From NCBI GenBank assembly GCA_029783825.1, contig JAREIK010018588.1:48501-112500 (forward strand): a stretch of 64,000 nt of DNA, read 5' to 3'. The position numbers and the translations under genes are program-made. This document shows, piece after piece, positions 1 through 13,496 of the stretch. Source of the DNA: Sapria himalayana. Lineage: Eukaryota; Streptophyta; Magnoliopsida; Malpighiales; Rafflesiaceae. Below the pieces are notes generated by a model. That model was not told the origin of the DNA, made no database searches, and saw only the letters and a list, made by a program, of their open reading frames with translations. Within the stretch, counting starts at the first letter, position 1. Each line of letters begins with the position of its first letter.

Positions 1-3000
1 TCTATCTATATGTCTATCTATCTATCTGGCAATATATCTATCAATCTTTCTATCTATGTATCTGTCTATCTGCCTATCTGCCTTTCTATCTTTTATCTAT
101 CAATCTGTCTATTTATCAATCTGCCTATCTATCTATCTATAAATCTATCTGTCTATTTGTCTATCTGTTTATCAGTCTATATGCCTATCTGTCTATCTAT
201 CAATCTGTCTTCTATCTATCTATCTATATGTCTATTTATCTATTTGTCTATCTATCTATCTATTTGTTTATCTATTTATCTTTCTATCTATCTATCTATA
301 TGTCGTATGTCTATCTTACTATTTATCTATTTATCTATCTATCTTTATATCTATGTATCTATCTATCTATATGACTTTCTATCTATCTATCTATGAATCT
401 AACTATATGTATATTTTTCTAATTTTCTTCTATCTATCTGTCTATTTATCTATTTGTTTATCCGTCTAAGTGCCTATCTGACATTATATCTATCAATTTA
501 TTTTTGCCTATATATCTTCTATCTATATGTTTATGTATCTATCTGTCGATCTATCTATGTGTCCAATTTATTATCTATCTATCTATCTATTTTCAAACTT
601 GTATATCTTTCTATCTGTCTAATATATATATATATATATCTATATCTATATATCTATATATTTATCTGTTTGTCTATATGTCTATCTATCTATCTATCTA
701 TCTTTCATTCTTTCTATTTGTCTATCTAATTATCTGTCTATCTATCCATTTGTCTAACTATGTATCTATCTATCTATATGGTCTATCTGTCCATTCTTCT
801 ATCTATTTATATATTTCGTGGTTTATCTCTTCATCTATCTACTTATCTATCTATCTATCCAATTATCTGACTATTTTTCTATGTCTATTTGTGTATATGT
901 TTATATATCTACCTACCTATCTGTCTGTCTATCTATCTATTTGTCTATATGTCTTTCTATCAATCTATCTTGTATCTATCTATCAATCTATGTATCTATA
1001 TATTTGTCTATTGATCAATCGATCAATCGATCTATCTATTTGTCTATGTGTCTATTTCGCTCTCTGTGTATCTATCTATCTATCTATCTATTGATTTCTC
1101 TATTTAGCAATTTTTATATCTGTCTATCTATATATCTATATATCTATGTATATATCGATCTGTCTATGTATCTATCTATCTATCTAGCTATCTATCTCAG
1201 TATCTATAAATCCGTCTATCTAATTTTTTTCTGTCTGTCTATATATGAATCTATCTATAGAAAAATCTATCTATTTATATATTTTTGTCTATCTGTTATC
1301 TATCTATATGTCTATATGTCTATATGTCTATCTGTCTATTTGTCTATCTATCCATCTATTTGTCTAACTTTTTATTTGTCTATCTATCTATCGATCTGTC
1401 TATCTATCTATCTGTCTGTCTATCTCTTGATCGATCTATCTATCCATTAATCTACATGTCTATCTGTCTATTTGTCTATCTATGTATCTATCTATATGAT
1501 TTTTCTGTCCATCTTCCAATTTGTCTATCTATTTTGCAATTTATCTTTTTATCTATGTACTTGTCTATCTTTCTATGTAATCATGTGACTATCTTTGTAT
1601 CTGTCTATTTGTGTATATATCAATATGTCAATCAATCAATCAATCAATCTATCTATCTATCTATCTCTCTATCTCTTTATAAATCTATTTGTTTATATGT
1701 ATATCTATCTATTTGTCTATCTATCTATCTGTTTATCTATCTATTTGTCGATCTATCTATTTGTCTATCTATCTATCTATATGTTTGTCTATCTATCTAT
1801 CAGTCTATCTGTCTATCTTTCTATTTATCCATCTGTCTATCTATCAATCAATCTATTTAACTATATGTCTATCTAACTGTCTATCTATCTATATATCTAT
1901 ATATATGGTCTATCTGTCAATCATTCAATGTGACTATCTTTCTATCTTTGAATTTTAGTATATATCTGTCTATCTATCTATCTATCTATCTATTTATTTT
2001 TCTATATGTCTAATTATCTATCTGTCTCTCTGTCTATATCTCTATCTCTTTAAAGGTCTATATGGTTTATATGTATATATCTATATCTATCTATATGTTT
2101 ATTTATTGGTTTATCTCTTTATCTATCTACTTGTCTGTCTGTCTATTTGTATATCTATCTGTCAGTCAATTTGTCTGTCTATTTGTCTCTCTATATTTTT
2201 ATCTCTATGGCAGTCTATCTATCTTTATGTCTTCTATGTGTAAGTATCTTTATATGCCTCTCTTTTTTCTCTTTATTTGTTTATCTATCTATCTAACTAT
2301 TTATCTATCTTTCTATCTCTATATCTTTCTTTCTATTTATTTATCTATCAATAAATCTATCCATCTATCTATTTGTCTAGCTATCTATATGTCGATATAT
2401 CTATCTGTTTATCTATCTATATGTCTATCTATATATCTCTCTAACTCTCTAACTATCACTCTATATCTATATATTTTTTTATCTGCCTATCTGTCTATTT
2501 GTCTATCTGTATTTTTGTCTAAATGACTATTTATCTATCTATTTATCTATGTATCTATGTATCTATCTATTTGTCTATCTGTCATTTATCTTTCTGTCTA
2601 TTTGTCTATTTGTCTATCTATCTAACTTTTATCTAACTATGTGTATATTTTTCTATATGTCTTTTACCTATTTATTTGTCTATCTATTTGTCTATCTGTC
2701 TATTTGTTTATTTTGTCAAGCTGTCTTTTATTTTTATATCTATTTAACTATCTATCTATCTATTTATATGTATATATGTCTATCTATCTATCTGTATATT
2801 TATCTATCTTACTTTCTATCTTTTTATCTATTTATCTATCTACCTTTCAATCTATCTACCTATCTGCCTATCTGTCTATCTATATTTTTATCTATATTTC
2901 CATCTGTCTATCTATAAATCTACCTATCTATCTATCTATCTAGTCTATCTGTCTATTTTTTTTATCTAATTATATGTTTATCATTTTATCTTTTTTTCCA

Positions 3001-3910
3001 TCTACATATCTATCTGTCTATCTATCTATTTGACTATATTTATATCTATCTATTTATATATATGTCTATTAGTCTATCTATCTATCTTTCTATCTATCTG
3101 TCTATATGTCTATCTGTCTATCTATCTATATATCTATTTATCTATATGTCTTATATCTATCTATTAATCTATTGATTTGTGTATTTATGTATATGTCTAA
3201 TTGTTTATCTATCTATCTAACTGTCTATCTCTCTATATATCAATTTGTCAATTTTTCTATCAATGTATCTAACTATATATTTATATATCTATATGTCTAT
3301 CCGACTATATGTCAATCTGTTGATCTATTTTCTTTCTATCTTTCTATCTATCAGTCTATCTGTCTATATCTCTATCTATATGTCTAACTGTCTATATGTT
3401 TATCTTTTTAACTATCTATATTATTTATTTGTATACTTCTCTATCTATATATCCGTTTATGGTTTATCTCTTTATATATTTACTAATCTATCTGTCTATC
3501 TATCAATGTGACTATATTTCTATCTGTCTATTTATGTAATTGTCTATTTATCTTTCTATCTTTATTTTTGTATATATGTCAATCTATCTATCAATTTATC
3601 TATATATCTTTCTATCTATATATTGATCATTCTATCTATCTATATATCTATATATCTATAGTATGTCCATCTATTTGTCTATCTATCTATTTGTTTAACT
3701 ATCTAACTTTTCATCTATTTATCTATCTGTCTATAAATTTCATCTATCTATCTATCTATATATTTGTTTAACTATCTATCTTTCTATCTATCTAACTATT
3801 TGTCTATCTATAAATTTGTCTATCTATCTATCTATCTGACTATCTATCTATTTGTTTATCTATTTACTATATTTTTATCAGTCTATCTGTCTATATGTCT
3901 ATCTATTTAT

Positions 3911-4050
3911 CAATTTATCTTTTTATCTATCTACTAGTCTATCTGTCTATCTATCTGACTATCTCTCTATATATCTATTTGTGTATATGTCTATCTGTCT
4001 ATCTCTCTAAATGTCTATCTGTCTGTGTCTATCCACTATCTACCTATCTA
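3911..4050 (+). repeat. Clear example of the satellite higher-order unit (signatures A-C-B)
   Basis: Signature A, close to TTTATCTTTTTATCTATC then TACT, starts at 3911. Signature C, TATTTGTGTATATGTC, lies near 3975. Signature B, AAATGTCTATC followed by a TATCC(A/T)CTATCTACC phrase, starts near 4007. The same A-C-B order with about 95-100 bases from A to B recurs across the array, for example A at 15678, 18433, 22717, 24829 and 26617. This is one recognisable copy of an otherwise eroded longer repeat. Confidence 0.65.
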
Positions 4051-4700
4051 TTTATCTATCTAACTATTTCTCTATCTATTTGTTTGTCTATCTATCAGTA
4101 TATCTATCTTTCTGTCTATCTGATTTTCTATCTATATGTTTGTCTCTCTATCTATTTCTCTATCTAATAATCTATCTATCTATTTTTTGATCTTTCTATC
4201 GATCTTTCGATCGATTGATCTATCTATCTATTTTTCTACCTATCTATCAATCATTCAATCACTATATTTATCTATCTTTTTGTCTAGTTATCTATATGTT
4301 TATCTATCTATCTGTTTATCTATCTATATGTTTATCTATCTATCTATCAAATGCTCTAAATGTTTATTTATATATCTAAATATTTGTTTATCTGCCTGCC
4401 TGTCTATTTGTCTATATCTATTTATGTCTAAATGTCAATCTATCTATTTGTTAATGTATTTATCAATCTATCTATTTGACTAGCTGTCTATTTGTCTATC
4501 TGTCTATCTATCTAACTTTTATCTAAGTATGTGTATATTTTTCGATTTGTCTTCTATGTATTTATATGCCTATATGTTTATATTTTTATTTTGTCTAGCT
4601 GTCTTTTATTTATATATCTATCTTACTATGCATCTATTTATCTATCTATATATCTATCTATCTATCTATATATATGTCTATCTTTATATATATATATATA

Positions 4701-4761
4701 TATATCTCTATCTATCTATCTCTCAATATGTCTATCTTTTTATCTATCTATTTGTGTAACT

Positions 4762-4811
<50 letters not shown>

Positions 4812-4870
4812 ATCTATCTATCTCTCAATATGTCTATCTTTTTATCTATCTATTTGTGTAACTTTCTATA
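4701..4870 (+). repeat. Tandem duplication with 102-base period inside the satellite
   Basis: A stretch of about 68 bases at 4701-4768 recurs essentially unchanged at 4803-4870, including the non-TCTA phrase TTTGTGTAACTTTC. The copies are separated by a TA-dinucleotide tract, and another TA tract follows the second copy. In a matrix this divergent, near identity marks a recent duplication. Confidence 0.85.
4765..4808. repeat. TA dinucleotide tract
   Basis: Uninterrupted alternating TA of about 44 bases, sitting between the two copies of the 102-base duplication. Similar shorter tracts follow at 4867-4890 and precede at about 4684-4705. Confidence 0.95.
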
Positions 4871-5834
4871 TATATATATATATATATATATCTATCTATC
4901 TATCTATTTGTATATATATATGTCTATCTATTTATCTTTATATATATTTATCTGTCTGTCTATCTATCTTTCTATTTATCTATCTTTCTATTTGTCTATC
5001 TAGCTAACTTTATATCTATGTATGTATCTATCTATCTGTCTCTCTCAATATTTTTCTATTTATCCATGTGTCTATCTGTCTAATTGTCTTTCTATCTTTA
5101 TGGTCTAATTGTCTAATTTTCTATCTATATATATGTTTATCAATTTATTTCTTTATCAATCTACTTGTTTATCTATCTATCTATCTATATATCTATTTGA
5201 CTATATTTCTATTTGTCTATTTGTGTATATGTCTATTATTCTATCTATCTATATTATAATCTATCTATCTGTATATATGTCTACTATCTATCTATCTCTC
5301 TATCTATCTATATGGTCTATCTGTCTAACTATATATAAGTCTTCTATCTATCTGTTGATTTGTGAATCTGTGTATATGTATAATTGTCTATCAATCGATA
5401 TGTCTATATGTCTATATATCTATTTATTGATTTGTCTATCTATTTATCTATCTATTTTTCTATCTATCTATTTTTCTATCTATCTATCTTAATATCTATA
5501 TGTCTATCTAACGATCTGTCTATCTAACTATCTATCTAACTATTGGTATGTTTTCTATCTATCTATCTATATATCAGTCTATCTTTCTATATGTCTATAT
5601 GTCCAACTATCTATCAATCTATTTCTCTATCTATCTATATTGTTTATCTGTTTATCTCTCTATTTGTATATCTATTTTTGGGTTTATCTTTTTATCTATC
5701 TACTAATCATCTATCTATCTATCAACGTGAGTATATTTCTATTTGTCTATTTATGTATATGTCTATATGTCTATCTGTTTCTCTTTTTCCTATATGTCAG
5801 GCAGTCTATCTATCTATCTATATATTTATCATTC

Positions 5835-5865
<31 letters not shown>

Positions 5866-6954
5866 CTGTCAATCTGTCTCTTTGTCTATCTATCTATCTA
5901 GCCATCTATCTATCTGTCTATATCTAAATTTGTTTATCTATTTATCTATCTATCTATTTATCTATGTCTATATGTATATATGTCTATCTATCTATCTGTC
6001 TATTTGTATATATGTCTATCTATTTATCTGTTTATATCTTTATATATCTACTAATCAATATATCTATCTATCTGACTATCTTTCTATCTTTCTATCTTTC
6101 TATTTGTGTATATGTCTAACTATCTATCTCTTTAAATGTCTATCTGGTTGTGTCTATCCTCTATCTACCTACTATTTATCTATTTCTTTATTTATTTGTC
6201 TGTATGTTTGTCTGTATATCTATATGTTTGTCTATCTGATTTTTTATCTTTATGTCTGTCTATTTGTCTTTTTATCTATCTAATTATCTATCTATCTATA
6301 TTTTGATCTATCTATCGATCTATCAATTGATCTATCTATCTATCTATCAAATTGTCTATCTATCTTACTCTTTAGCAATATGGCTATCTATCTAGTTATC
6401 TATTTGTTTATCTATTTAGCTGTATTTCTATATATCTATCTATCTGTCTATCTTTCTATCTATATTTTTGTATATCTGCCTATTTGTCTATCTGTATATC
6501 TATCTATCTATTTGTCTATGTGTCTATGTTTCTATCTATTTGTCTTTGTGGCTATTTGTCTATCTATTTGTCTTTGTGTCTATCTTTCTATCTATCTTTT
6601 TGTCTATCTGTCTTTCTATCTATCTATATTACTATCTATCTATCTATCTATCTATATATCTGTCTATCTTTCTATATGTCTCTCTATCTTTTTGTTTATC
6701 TGTCTATCTATATTTCTATGTATCTATTTATTTGTCTATCTATTTATCTATCTACCTGTCTATCTCTCTATTTATATATCTATCTGTCTATCTATTTATA
6801 AGTTAATATCTATATTAATTTACTTGTTTTTATATCTATCTATCTATCTATTTGTCTATTTGTCTATCTATCTATCTTAATTTTTCTCTCTATAAATGTC
6901 TATATCTTTGTGTCTATCATCTACTACCTATCTATCTATGTAACTATTGTCTGT

Positions 6955-7115
6955 CTATTTGTGTTTGTGTATCTTTGTTTCTGTTTAACTGTCTATTTGT
7001 GTGTCTATTTGCTGATATATCTAACTGTCTATGTTTCTGTGTGTCTGTTTGTTAATGTGTCTATCCATCTGTCTATTTATTTTTTTGTGTTTGTGTGTGT
7101 GTTTGTGTGTCTGTC
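6955..7115 (+). repeat. TG-rich sub-block of the satellite
   Basis: TCTA gives way here to TGTG, TCTG and TTTG words (phrases such as GTGTGTGTTTGTGTGTCTG). Comparable TG-rich zones lie near 9385-9510, 16030-16090, 21175-21305, 23610-23715, 24280-24400 and 26280-26420. Several follow the AAATGTCTATC signature block by about 70-200 bases. Confidence 0.8.
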
Positions 7116-7180
7116 TATCTATCTGCCTATACACTTATCTGTCAATCTACCTATCTTTTTATCTATTCATCTATCTATCT

Positions 7181-7182
<2 letters not shown>

Positions 7183-7214
<32 letters not shown>
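7183..7214. repeat. TA dinucleotide tract
   Basis: About 32 bases of uninterrupted alternating AT, just after a TG-rich sub-block of the satellite. Confidence 0.93.
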
Positions 7215-7216
<2 letters not shown>

Positions 7217-9145
7217 ATCCATATGTTTATCTATCTAGCTGTCTATTTGTGTATCTGTATATCTTTCAATCTATCTATCTATCTATCTCTAATCTGTCTA
7301 TCCATCTATCTTTCTATCTATATATCTATCCATCTGTCTAACTGTCTATTTGTATATTTGTCTATCTATCTATATGTCGATATGTTCTTTCTGTCTATCT
7401 ATCTATTTAGTAGTTTAACTATTTATCTATCTATTTGTTTATCTGTCTATCTAATTATCTAACTATATTTCTATCTATCTTTTTATGTATATTTTTATCT
7501 ATCTATCTATCTGTCTGTCTATCTATCTATTTATTATTTAATATCTATATGCCTATCTATCTATCTATCTATTTGTCTATTTATCTATTCGATTATTTTT
7601 CTATTTTTCTATTTGTCTATTTGTCTATCTGTCTATTAGTCAATTTGTCTATCGATCTATCTGTCTATCTATTTATCTATATATCTATTTAGTGGTTTAT
7701 CTTTTTATCTATCTACTTGTCATTCTAACTATCTAATTATCTAACTATATTTATATTTTTCTATTTATGTATATGTCTTTTGTATATTTATCTATCTATC
7801 TATTTGTCTATCTGTCTATTTATCTATCTGTCAAATTGTCTATATGTCTATTTGTCTATATGTCTATTTGTCTATCTTTCTATATGTCTATCTATCTATC
7901 TTTCTATATGTCTATTTGTCTATCTGTCTATCTATCTATCTGTCTATTTGTCTATCTATCTAACTATCTGTTAATCTATCAATCTGTCTATCTATGAATC
8001 TATCTATCTATCAATCTATCTATCTATATACTATCTATATGTCTAACTATTTGTCTATCTGTTATTGTTTCAATCTGTTGATATGTCAATCTGTCTATCT
8101 ATATCTCTATCAATATGGTGTATCTATCTATATATCTATCTGTCTGTCTATCTTTTTAGTAGTTTATCTCTTAATTTATCTACTTGTCTATCTATCTAAC
8201 TATCTAATTATCTAACTATCTTTCTATCTATCTATTTATATATATGTCAATATGTCTATCTATCTATCTGCCTATTTGTCTATCTATTTATTTGTCTATC
8301 TATTTATCTATCTATCTGTCTATTTTTCTATATGTATATTTGTCTATCTGTCTATTGTGTATCTATTTATCTATCTGTCTATCTATTTTTCTATCTGCCT
8401 ACTATCTGTCTATCTGCATATGTTTCTATATGTCTATCTATCAATCTGTCTATCTAACTATCTATTTATATGGTCTATCTATCTATCTGTCTATTTATCT
8501 ATCTTTTAATGTAACTGTCTTTCTATCATTCCATTTGTGTATATGTGTATCTAACTATCAATCTACTTGTCTATCGATCTATATGTCTTGCTTTCTTTTG
8601 AAATATACATTTATTTGTCTATTTATTTATCAATCTATCAATTAGTCTATCTATCTATCTATTTATCTATTTGTATATCTATCTATCTCTCTCTACATGT
8701 CTATATGGTTTATCTGGCTATCTCTCTATCTATCTATCTATTTATCAGTTTATCTTTTTATCTATCTACTTGTCTATCTATATTTTTGTATATATATCTG
8801 CGTATATGTGTGTCTATTTGTTTATCTATCATTCAATCTGTCAGTCTATCTTTCTATTTGTCTTCTTTCTATATGTGTTTTTGTATGTCTATATGTTTAT
8901 CTATCTGCCTATTTGTCTATCTAACTCTTTATCTTTATATCTTTATATCTTTATATCTTTATATCTTTCTATATATATATATATATATCTATATATAGTC
9001 TATCTATCTATCTATTTATTTGTCTAGCTATCTATCTATCAATCTATCTATGTATCTGTCTATGCGTCTATCTATTTTTCTATCAATCTATTTATCTATC
9101 AATCTATCTATCATTTATATATATATTTTTCTATCTATCTATCTG

Positions 9146-9178
<33 letters not shown>

Positions 9179-10535
9179 ATGTATATCTATCTATCTATCT
9201 ATTTATCTGCATATCTATCTATATGTCTATATGCTCTTTATTTCTATATGTATATCTATCTATCTACCTATTTATTTATATATTTATCTATTTATCTATC
9301 TACTTGTCTATCTAACTATTTATATATCTATCTATCTATCTATCTTTCTATTTGTCTGTCTATCTATCTATCTATCCATCTGACCGTCTGTGTATTTGTT
9401 TATCTTTTTGTGTGTATATGTGACTTTGTTTGTTTGTTTGTCTGTCTATGTGTCTTTATGTCTATTTGTCTGTGTGTCTATCTTTCTGTTTTTTTGTTTT
9501 TTTGTCGGTTTGTCCATCTATTTATCTATCTATCTATTTATCTATGTAGCTAGCTATCTATCTATTTATCGATTGATCTATCTATCTATCTATCTAACTA
9601 CCTATCTATCTATATTTCTTCCATTAGTCTATATGGCTATCTGTCTATCTATGTATCTGTGTATATACTTATCTGTCTATCTTTCTATTTGGCTAAATTT
9701 TTATCTGGATATCTGTCTATCTATCTGTCTGTCTATCTATCTATCTGTCTATCTATCTATCTACCTTTTTGTCTATTTGTAAATCTATCTATTTTTATAT
9801 TTATTTATCTATCTATTTGTTTATCTTACTATTTGTCTATCTATCAAATCTATCTTTTGTCTATCATTCTAGCGATCTATATGTCTATCCGTCTATTTGT
9901 CTATCTCTCTATCTTTTTATTTGTCTATCTATTTGTATATTTGTCTATCTGTCTATATATATATTTGTCTATCTGTCTATCTATCTATATGTCTGTTTAT
10001 CTATTTATCTATCTAACAACTATATATCCATCTATATGTCTATCTATTTATCTATCTAACTATTTGTCTATATCTATCTATTTGTCTATTTATCTATCTA
10101 TATGTCTATCTGTCTATCTGCCTATCTCTCTATCTCTCAATCTACCTATCTGTCCATCTGTCTATCTATTTATCTATCTATCTATTTATATGGACTATTA
10201 TCTATCTTTTTTTTGTCTATCAGTTTATTAATATATCGTTTTATCTATCTACTTGTATATCTATCTATTTATCTGACTATCTTTATATCTATCTATTTGT
10301 GTATATGTATATATGTCATTATATCTATCTATCGATCTAGCTATATGTCTAACTATCTATTAGTGTATCTACCTATCTGTATTTCTACCTATCTGGCAAT
10401 ATGACTATTTTTCTATATATCAATCTGTTTATCTATCAATATGTCTATCTATCTATTTGTCTATATGTGTCTCAATATATCTGTAAATCTATCTATCTAC
10501 TTGTCTTTCTGTCTATCAAACTATTTGTCTATCTA

Positions 10536-11034
10536 TTAGATAACTCCCAAAACTCTCTCTAGCTCTTTTCCCGAAAATCTCAAAACTCCCCTTATCTCTT
10601 CGATTTTTTGAAATCCAGCCTAGTTAGGCTTGGATTAGGCAATGGAGATTGGGTTCTATACTTGTTAACAAATCGTGTGTTGATAATTTTAAGGTAAAAT
10701 GAGCTTATCGGGACCCCCCGATACACATTTGTGTGCTGAAAAAGATGGAACCATATATGTGACTTCTCTCGATATCGTTCTGGACCCTCTTTGAATCCAA
10801 GATTCTGCTGATATCTCTCCAAAATAGACACGAAGGCGGCTAGTGTTGTGCTCAGAGAGTGATCTAGGTGCAACTGAATTTGTCATTAACAATGGAGATT
10901 GCCAAAAAATTGTTTACGCTAAGTTATTGCCCGAATCGAGTGCTCTCCTTAAATTGATTCCTTTGAACTGTAAAACAGATAATTTACATATTGCAATAAG
11001 TTCTATTGATGTATAGAATGGGGAAAATAAAACA
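10536..11034. other. Non-satellite segment, unassigned 5' part
   Basis: The satellite stops within a few bases of 10536 and unique sequence begins. Small frames on the minus strand (10592-10892) have no recognisable motif. The position, immediately before LINE ORF1-like coding remnants on the plus strand, suggests leader or upstream nuclear sequence carried with the element, but this is inference. Confidence 0.5.
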
Positions 11035-11860
11035 TTGTGCATGCTAAACTTTGTTTTAAACTTTAATGTCGATGCTTCGTCGGATTCAATTCTACCTAAT
11101 GACATCTCGAACAAATCTATAGTACAGAGTGAATTGTTTAGTAGCTCTAACTATAGTTCCAGCAAAAATGATATGTTCCTCAATGCTAGTGAAGAGCTTT
11201 ACGACTTGAATTTGTAGAAGGATGGTTCGGCTACACCCAGTAGCCTTAATGACACATTGATGACTAATAACATGCTTTTTAAACCCCTTGTATATGGTGA
11301 TTACGATCCTTGCCTGCCAAATTCACTTAACAGTATGTTGTGTGAAGGAAAACTGAGCTTGAAGGAAGGGCTTGATAGCCCTGCCCCCACTGGTAATCTA
11401 AATGGCCCCAATTACTCTGCTGCTGTTGAACTCCACCTGCATGATGGGGTATCTCCTAAGTCTAGTGTTGCTCGGGGCTTGGATAACATAGATGTATATG
11501 ATTCTAATCATGTGAATGCCCTTCAAGAAGAGGGAAAGTATATAACCCAGAAGGATAACTAATATACCAGGAAGCCACGATCTTTGTATAATAAAAGCTT
11601 GGAGACTGGTAAATCTGTTAGACCTCAGAACATGGAGGATAAGGCCCCCATCCCCCCAAAAACTTTCGACAAGAACAAGGCACAATGGAGTAGCCTGTTC
11701 TCCGGAAACCAAGCCCTTACCAACACCTAGAAGCTATCATATATCCCATCAAAATAGCCTGGTAATGTTGTCTTCACAGAGAGCGATCTCATCCATGGCA
11801 CTGAGCATTTCTCTCACAAGGGGCTTTCATCAAAGGGCGGTTGATATCAGATAATTTCCT
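11035..11860 (+). pseudogene. LINE ORF1 / gag-like remnant
   Basis: Two successive plus-strand frames (11035-11217 and 11257-11562) are polar and rich in Ser, Asn and Asp, and continue past stops to about 11750. There a Trp-Ser-Ser-Leu-Phe phrase (from 11685) is followed, after a stop, by a KLSYIP phrase. That spacing resembles the region leading into the DUF4283 domain of plant LINE ORF1/gag-like proteins. Several in-frame stops (11215, 11560, 11728) show it is dead. It lies just upstream of the reverse transcriptase remnant on the same strand, the expected gene order, but the endonuclease domain that should lie between is absent, so a large internal deletion is inferred. The family assignment of this part rests on a short phrase and is less certain than that of the polymerase part. 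Confidence 0.5.
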
Positions 11861-11889
11861 TCTTGCGCAATGCCTGATTAGGAAATACG

Positions 11890-13240
11890 CTAGGAAAAGA
11901 ATATATTAACGGTGTTTTTTTTAAAAGTGATATTCAAAAAGCATTTGAAACCATAGAATGTAGTTTCCTAATGGAAGTACTAAATGCCTTGAATTTCTGC
12001 AAGCGCTTCATTAAATCATCTATGAATGCATCAACACAACTTCCTACTCGGTAGCCATTAATGGCCAATTGCATGGGGTTTTCAAGGGCAAAAAATGTCT
12101 AAGGCAAGGAGATCCCATCTCTCCCTACCTCTTTATCATATGTATGGAGTATCTCTCAAGGTTGTTACTTGTTGCCTCCTCACTAGATAGATTCTCATTT
12201 CATCCAGGATGTGCCCACTTAAAAATATCACACCTGATGTATGCAGATGACTTGATCATGTTCTCTAGAGGTGACAAGCACTCAGCCTTCATAATTCTTA
12301 ACATGCTTAAAAAGTTCACTGTAGTCTCGGGTTTAAATGGGAGCCCCTCCAAATCGAATATCTTTTTTGGAGGGGTAAGTAATGAAACAAAAAACAAGAT
12401 ACTTGGGCTTTCAGGCTATGAAGAAGGCATACTTCCATTTATTTTTCTTGGGGTTCCACTTTCCTCCAGCAGATTAATCTCTTCCCAATTTTCTATCTTG
12501 TTGGCCAAAATAACTTCGGTCATCTCCCAATGGGCTGGTAAAATTCTCCCTATACGAGGAAAGCTTGGGCTCCTTCGTATGGTAGTTCAAGGAATTGAGG
12601 GATACTAGTTTTCGGTTTTCATACTTCCCTCATATGTCATTAATTCTATTGAATGAGCATGTAGAAGATTCTTATGAGGTAGACCGTCCTTGGGTAGGTA
12701 TAGGCCCAAGGTCTTCCGGGACAAGGTGTGCTCGCCCATCCTCTTGGAGTGCCTTAGTATTCTTAACCTTCCATTATGGAATAAGGCATTCTTTATTAAA
12801 ACCTTATGGCAAATTAACAGGAAAGATGATTCCCTCTGGATTAAGTGGATTCACCACTTTTATTTTAGCACCCAAGCTAGTTGGGAATATCGAATTTCAA
12901 GAGGAGGATAGCACATTCTAGAAAGCCTTAATCTCAATTAGAGATATGCTCCTCTCCAAGATAGGCTCAAAGTATCAATCTGAAGCATTATTAAACTCAT
13001 GGGGTGAAAGTTGTAGGATTGTCTCTAATGCCTATTAATCTATGGATTGCCAATCAAAGGAAACTTAGGACAATAGATAAAGCATTTACAGCATCGGACA
13101 GTCCCAACTACGAATTCTGCAACCATACAAAAACTTTTAACCACGTTTTTTTGATTGTTAGTTCTCTAGATATGTCGTGGAAAAGATTAGGGCCTATACA
13201 GATTTTGAAGAAGCAATTAGCTCATTTTCTATAATTTTCA
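11890..13240 (+). pseudogene. LINE (L1-type) reverse transcriptase remnant with zinc-binding tail
   Basis: The clearest stretch is an open frame of about 180 codons from 12069. It carries the reverse transcriptase phrase QGDPISPYLF at 12105-12134 and the catalytic YADD box at 12240-12251, followed by LGVPLSS and the GKLGLL region typical of plant non-LTR reverse transcriptases. Upstream, the FKSDIQKAFE phrase (about 11920) is in another frame, giving a frameshift near 12012. Downstream, stops after 12600 and a frame change near 12911-13004 lead to a zf-RVT-like module (about 13040-13190: Trp, Leu-x-Thr-x-Asp, Cys, His spacing), with some zinc ligands lost. The element is truncated and inactive. 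It is nuclear in type, so its presence points to nuclear-to-organelle transfer or to a nuclear location of the whole window. Confidence 0.88.
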
Positions 13241-13496
13241 AAGCTATTATGGAAAGGTATACGGCGGAAACTTCAATAAATAATATTCAGAAAACATCAT
13301 TTGGAGCTGAGTGTATCACATTTGGCAAAAAAAGAAATAGAAGATTATACGAAAAGAAAACCCAAGATGCAAAATTTTAAATTAGGAAGATTAAAACTGA
13401 AATTTACATTGTTTTCTTTAAGGAATGTAATATCTTGAATCTACTTTAGGTTGTAAAGAATTTTTTTGATAGAGAAGTTATTATTTATCAAAAGAA
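13241..13496. other. AT-rich end of the inserted segment
   Basis: Unique AT-rich sequence follows the LINE remnant. A plus-strand frame (13177-13380) rich in Lys and Arg may be the decayed C-terminal end of the LINE ORF, but no motif supports it. The satellite resumes at about 13497. No clear target-site duplication is visible when the two junctions are compared by eye. Confidence 0.5.

Larger units (their letters stand above)
1..10535 (+). repeat. Degenerate TCTA tetranucleotide satellite, left block
   Basis: Almost every four bases are TCTA or a near variant (TCTG, TTTG, TTTA, TCAA, ACTA, TCGA), read in one orientation only; the complementary TAGA form never forms a run. The array runs off the left edge of the window. 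Because TCTA repeated in triplets gives Ser-Ile-Tyr-Leu with no stop, all three forward frames stay open for long distances while the reverse frames fill with TAG. The resulting hydrophobic SIYLS-type frames of 60-250 codons are therefore not evidence of genes. Within the block there are longer signature phrases, TA-dinucleotide tracts and TG-rich sub-blocks, so it is more structured than a simple microsatellite. Divergence is high and mostly by substitution, which suggests great age. Confidence 0.97.

Noticed and set aside
13177..13380. Lys/Arg-rich frame as an independent gene
   Set aside because: It directly follows the decaying LINE tail, has no motif, and its basic composition comes from AT-rich DNA.
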